Shown here: one piece after another, positions 60,046 to 64,000 of the stretch | How positions within the stretch are numbered: the stretch's first letter is position 1 | How the letters are laid out: every line of letters starts with the position of its first letter | NCBI GenBank assembly: GCA_020746105.1 | Contig: CM036617.1 | Location: 34,067,898-34,131,897 of the forward strand | DNA length: 64,000 bases | DNA from: Trogon surrucura | Taxonomy: Eukaryota; Chordata; Aves; Trogoniformes; Trogonidae | Direction: 5' to 3' | Translations under genes and position numbers: made by a program | Notes under the pieces: generated by a model | Database searches by the model: none | Seen by the model: the letters and a program-made list of their open reading frames with translations, nothing else | Told to the model about the DNA's origin: nothing

Positions 60046-62321
60046 TGTTTAGGAAATAGAGAAGTCTGCTTAAAAAAATGGTACCCTAACTTGAACATTG
60101 ATGTGCTCTTCAAGACTTGAACCTCAGGAAACAGCAACTTTGCAGGCTGTACCAGTTTCAAAGTCCCAGAGCTCAGGTCAGAGGTGGTGATGTAGACTAC
60201 CTGACTTTTGGTTGAGATAAATAAATTTTGGGAAATTGATGCCTTATCAATAAGACTATTCTACCAAAGCTTCTGGGAACCTAAATACCGTCAATGAACA
60301 TGTCCTCTCCAAACCTGTTTGTACTGTTCCCTGTACAGGTAAGGACTAAACAAAAGGACATTGGGATAGAAAGTGACTTACTGGAAGTCATACAAAAGAC
60401 CTGCTGCCTTGCTTTGGGCATTCAAACCAGGTACACACATTGGGAGCAGCTTCATGCCTCACTCCTGTTTTCTGAGATCAACATCCCCAAAGGCTGAGCT
60501 TTCTGGAGGTGGTTGTCTCTGCCCTTTTATTGCAGAGGAGTCTTATCTGGGTACAGAGAAGGAACTGGAGACAACCTAGCCTCTCCTGAGACACTGTTCA
60601 ATACCCTTGTAATGATATTAATCGCCATTCCCAACTTGCTGTACTGTCTGGCATCAGGCTTTAGCCTGTGATGGAGCATGTTTGCATTTCATAATTTGCC
60701 TCTGAATTCTAACAATAATCCACCATAACCACTGTAATAGACTTTTCAAATTAAAATGCTGTTTAACAGGAAAATGAAGTTCTAGAAATGTATTGCAAAA
60801 TTAGAATTACCCACAAAATAAAATAATTTTGACATGACATATCTGGCTGTAAATTTGCCTTGCAACAGAAATATTCGTAATTACAGTAATTTGCAGCTCA
60901 GCCTCTTACTGTAGTTATATGATCCCGTAATTGCTTAGTTGTCTGCAAAGCGCTGGTTGTGCTAGCTAAACCAGTTTGCTGCTTTAAAGGAACAGACTGT
61001 GAGCCAGCTCCAGTGCATCTCGAAGCCATGGAAAACTTCCCAGAGACTGCAGCGAGCAGCAGGCTGGACCTTGAGTTAGAAGGGAGGATATTCAGTCTCC
61101 TGCAGAACAGTGTTTCTATAACATTTGTTCAGATGCGTGGAATACTGGGATGGAGAAAAATATTGGTTAAAATTGTAAATCAGCCTCTACTATAAATCAC
61201 TGCATCTTAACTGAGCAATTCTGGGTTTATACCAACACAAATGGAAAATATCCATGATGGTCAACATCATGGGTAAAACTCTGGCCTGTAGTTAGAACAC
61301 AATGTTCCTGATTTCCTCAAATTCAGAACTGAATGTTCACTTCCCAGGAGCCAGAATTAGGAGAGGTATGATTAATAACTAATATTTCTGGCTTAAACAC
61401 ATCCCTGAAAGCATTGTATATTTGGGCTCTACTCTAATTAATGATTTTGAGAAGCTAGTTTCACATATGAAATGGCATAACCCATGGAGGTATGCTCTTA
61501 ACACCAGTGAGCAAAGAACTTGCACAGGAAAGGAGAGCCAGCCTGAGGTCCAGGTCCTTGATCCCATGGCAGCATCTGCATTTAACGTTGGGTAAAATAC
61601 AAAATGAGTCCTAAGATCCTTTGTTCCTAAACCGTGAGCCTTTAAAGCCATCCTCAGCCTGGGATGCTTCCATGAACCTGTGTTGCAGAGTGGTTTATTC
61701 TCAGCAAGAATGGAGACTACACCACCTATAGAGCTATGGTTGTCTCCTGGGGTTGTCAAACCTGTGGGTTTGAATTCCTCTAGACTGAGGTGCAAAGAGA
61801 TCTTCCGCATCCTAAGGAAGTCTTCTTACAACCACGCTGTCAGAGACAAGCTGCGCTGCATGGTCAGACAGTATACAACGCTGGTGGGACCATAAATAAG
61901 AGACAGATGTGGGGGGTTTTAATAAATAATGAAAACCAGGTGTTTTTCGAATAATGAATACTACTATTAGAGTTATTTTTCTTCTGGTATGTAAAAATAA
62001 ACATTATACTCCATGTCATATTTTATGACACTAGATAGAAAAAAGGGAAACAGACGGGTTTTTCTATTTATGTCAATATTACAGCTGTGCTTGTTCAGTT
62101 ATCTTGAGCAGTATTTGAATGATAACTCCTCTATTATCTAATATACATTGGTAATGATCACCCACTTACGAAGCACTTACTGCAGCCAACAGCATGAGAT
62201 TTCTTCAATAAAATTCTGTGACCAAGGTTTGGCCAAGTACCAATCTAATTCAGCTATGAGACATAAGCAGTAAGAACTTTCTTCTGTGCCTGAGGAAGAA
62301 GCAACAATAAACTACTTCAGA
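60046..62321. other. Unique stretch, possible conserved AT-rich segment
   Basis: No gene recognised. 60700-60950 is AT-rich with GTAATTAC, GTAATTTGC and GTAATTGC cores closely spaced and resembles many vertebrate conserved non-coding elements in style. The minus-strand frame at 61379-61810 (143 codons) has no recognisable domain. Confidence 0.5.
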
Positions 62322-62333
62322 ATAGAATCACAG

Positions 62334-62437
62334 AATGGTTTGGATTGGAAGGGACCTTAAAGATCATCATCTAGTTCCAACCACACCCACCTCCCCCCAT
62401 GGCAGGGGGGGATTGAAACTAGATCATCTTTACAGAA
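62334..62437 (-). mobile_element. CR1 LINE 3' end with foldback
   Basis: From 62334 the plus strand reads ATCACAGAATGGTTTGGATT and GGAAGGGACCTTAAAGATCA, the minus-strand CR1 terminus. After the palindromic CCATGG (62397-62402) the normal internal CR1 sequence does not follow. Instead AACTAGATCATCTTTA (62416-62431) appears, an inverted copy of the left side (AAAGATCATCATCTAGTT). The fragment is thus a CR1 end folded back on itself at the CCATGG palindrome. Confidence 0.85.
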
Positions 62438-63328
62438 GAGCTTAGGAGAGCAAAAATGCTCAGTGTCATAACACCTGTTAGCAGCCTGAATCCTGTTGCT
62501 GATGGGATGTCTGCTTGGAAATGTCCCATCCGTCCAGGCTCATATATTATAGCATTTCATTATGTTCCCTGTAACTTAATAGCTGCTACAGCGAGCAGGC
62601 TCCCAGCACATAAAAACGTAACCAGCTGGTGTAGTCTCATTGCTGTGATGAATCCTGAGTAGCATGCCACTGCATTTTATAGCACAGGTTTTATGGCAAT
62701 TGGTTAAAAATACTAGTATTATTAGAGAAATAAAATATGGCTATTCAGCTTATGTAAAATCCTTTCGAAAGACTATTTCATTATGTGCCCTCTGGAAGGA
62801 CAGTTCAGATGCACGTACTGCACATTCTCCCTTGCAGCAGGCCAGACAGGGAAAGTGCCAGTCAGGGTTTGCCCAATATGTTACAGAAGTTTGTTCCTCA
62901 TTCTGACCTCATCCCACCAGACTTTTGTCATCACTTGTGTTTAACTAGACTTTCTGTTACCGTAGTTTGAACAACGCTGTAAGTGGCTGACCTTCCTGCC
63001 CACGTCAGATCCTCCATGACCTGCATCTAGAGCTGCTTGCTGTTCTGCCCCCTCATCCCTAGCAAGCCTTCATCTCCTCCCTGCCAGCCCTAGGGGTCAG
63101 GTCTAAGACGCTGTGGGTGGGGAGGAGAAAGATGAGGTGAGATTGTGGTTGCTGCCATGCAAGTAGAAATGGGACCTGCTGGGACAACTGCTGCTACTGG
63201 GAGGAGCAGCTCCACCCTATCCAGTCTGTCTTCTGCAACCCAGTGGCAGCTGCATCAGTTCAGCACACAGGCAGGCAGTCTACGGCAGGCACCGTGCCAC
63301 TTTCCTCTTCAGAAATAGGCCAGGAGGA
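62438..63328. other. Unique non-coding stretch
   Basis: Nothing recognised. Confidence 0.5.
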
Positions 63329-63645
63329 ATCATAGAATCATTAAGGTTGGAAAAGACCTTGAAGATCATCAAGTCCCACTGTCACCCAACACTACCATGA
63401 CTACTAAACCTGAAGTGCCTACACATTTTTTGAACATCATAGGGGTGGTGACTCCACTACTTCCCTGGGTAACCTGTTCCAATGCTTCACCTCTCTTTCA
63501 GTAAATAAAATTTTCCTTATATCCAATCTAAACCTCCCCTGGAGCAACTTGAGCCCATCTCCTCTGTTCCTATCATTTGTTAGGACGAGAAGAAGAGAAG
63601 GGACCTACAACCTCTCTTCAACCTGCAGCCACCTTCAACCTGCAA
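63329..63645 (-). mobile_element. CR1 LINE, X-type-like 3' fragment
   Basis: GGAATCATAGAATCATTAAG, GTTGGAAAAGACCTTGAAGA and TCATCAAGTCCCACTGTCAC, then CTACTTCCCTGGGTAACCTG, TTCCAATGCTTCACCTCTCT and TATCCAATCTAAACCTCCCC follow a CR1 subfamily distinct from the others here, with 'GGAAAAGACC' instead of 'GGAAGGGACC', as in what I know as avian CR1-X. Similarity fades around 63645, where CTTCAACCTGCA is duplicated (63616-63627 and 63633-63644, period 17). Confidence 0.9.
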
Positions 63646-64000
63646 GCCCATGGGTAAATGTTTGTGAATAAGCTCAATGTTTCTTCTGCAAGTAATAGAT
63701 TGCAGTACAGGAATATGGAGACCCAGAGCGTTCCTGCAAGCTGCAGCAAGTAAAATCACCCACCCCTCTTCCCTGCATGCACACCATGCTGAACTAAATG
63801 TTGATGTCATCGGGTGATCAGAACAGTGAGCAACCTAACGGACCAGCAGCACAAGATGCACTGCTACCACCTCAACAGAGAGACCTTTTGGAGTAGGACT
63901 TGATTCAGCTCTGTCCATGTTCTCAGATTTTTTGTTTTCAGGTAGGTCTTTGGGGTGGCAGGAACCCAAGTGCTTCTTCTAGGATGGGTCCACCATCTTC
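63646..64000. other. Unique stretch to window end
   Basis: Nothing recognised. Confidence 0.5.

Overview
This window looks like a stretch of bird nuclear chromosome that lies between genes, or inside a very long intron. The main evidence is at least fourteen fragments of CR1 retrotransposons, on both strands. Several end in the avian-type 3' tails (ATTCTGTG)n or (ATTCTATG)n next to the GATGATCT block. They belong to several subfamilies, and two of them encode recognisable C-terminal pieces of the CR1 ORF2 protein. Other vertebrate features fit: a solo LTR with a target-site duplication, GATA and TA microsatellites, homopolymer tracts, CpG-poor background with small CpG-richer patches, and a few MIR-like fossils. 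There is no operon structure, ribosome-binding-site pattern, dense coding, rRNA, tRNA or CRISPR array.

Layout. 1-7 kb is unique sequence with a 42-nt poly-T and a 480-bp solo LTR (2041-2520). 7-11.2 kb holds two plus-strand CR1 3' fragments. 11.2-23 kb is mostly unique, with MIR-like remnants, TA and GATA microsatellites and a CpG-richer patch near 17.6-17.9 kb. 23-32 kb has three CR1 pieces; the one at 28923-29855 is the longest and keeps the reverse-transcriptase FADD catalytic motif. 32-46 kb has smaller CR1 fragments of both orientations. 46-59 kb is largely unique and AT-rich, with one CR1 at 53.76 kb and a near-perfect 62-bp inverted repeat at 55.2 kb, just upstream of a small reading frame that starts with a signal-peptide-like segment. 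59-64 kb has three minus-strand CR1 elements, one of them folded back on itself.

I found no host protein-coding gene that I can name. All recognisable protein-coding sequence is CR1 ORF2 debris. The only non-repeat reading frame I keep is a speculative 123-residue candidate at 55581-55952. The rest of the non-repeat sequence may hold regulatory elements (homeodomain-core clusters, CpG patches), but that needs cross-species alignment. I saw no clear novel multi-gene system. The most unusual structures are the 55.2 kb palindrome and the CR1 foldback at 62.3 kb.
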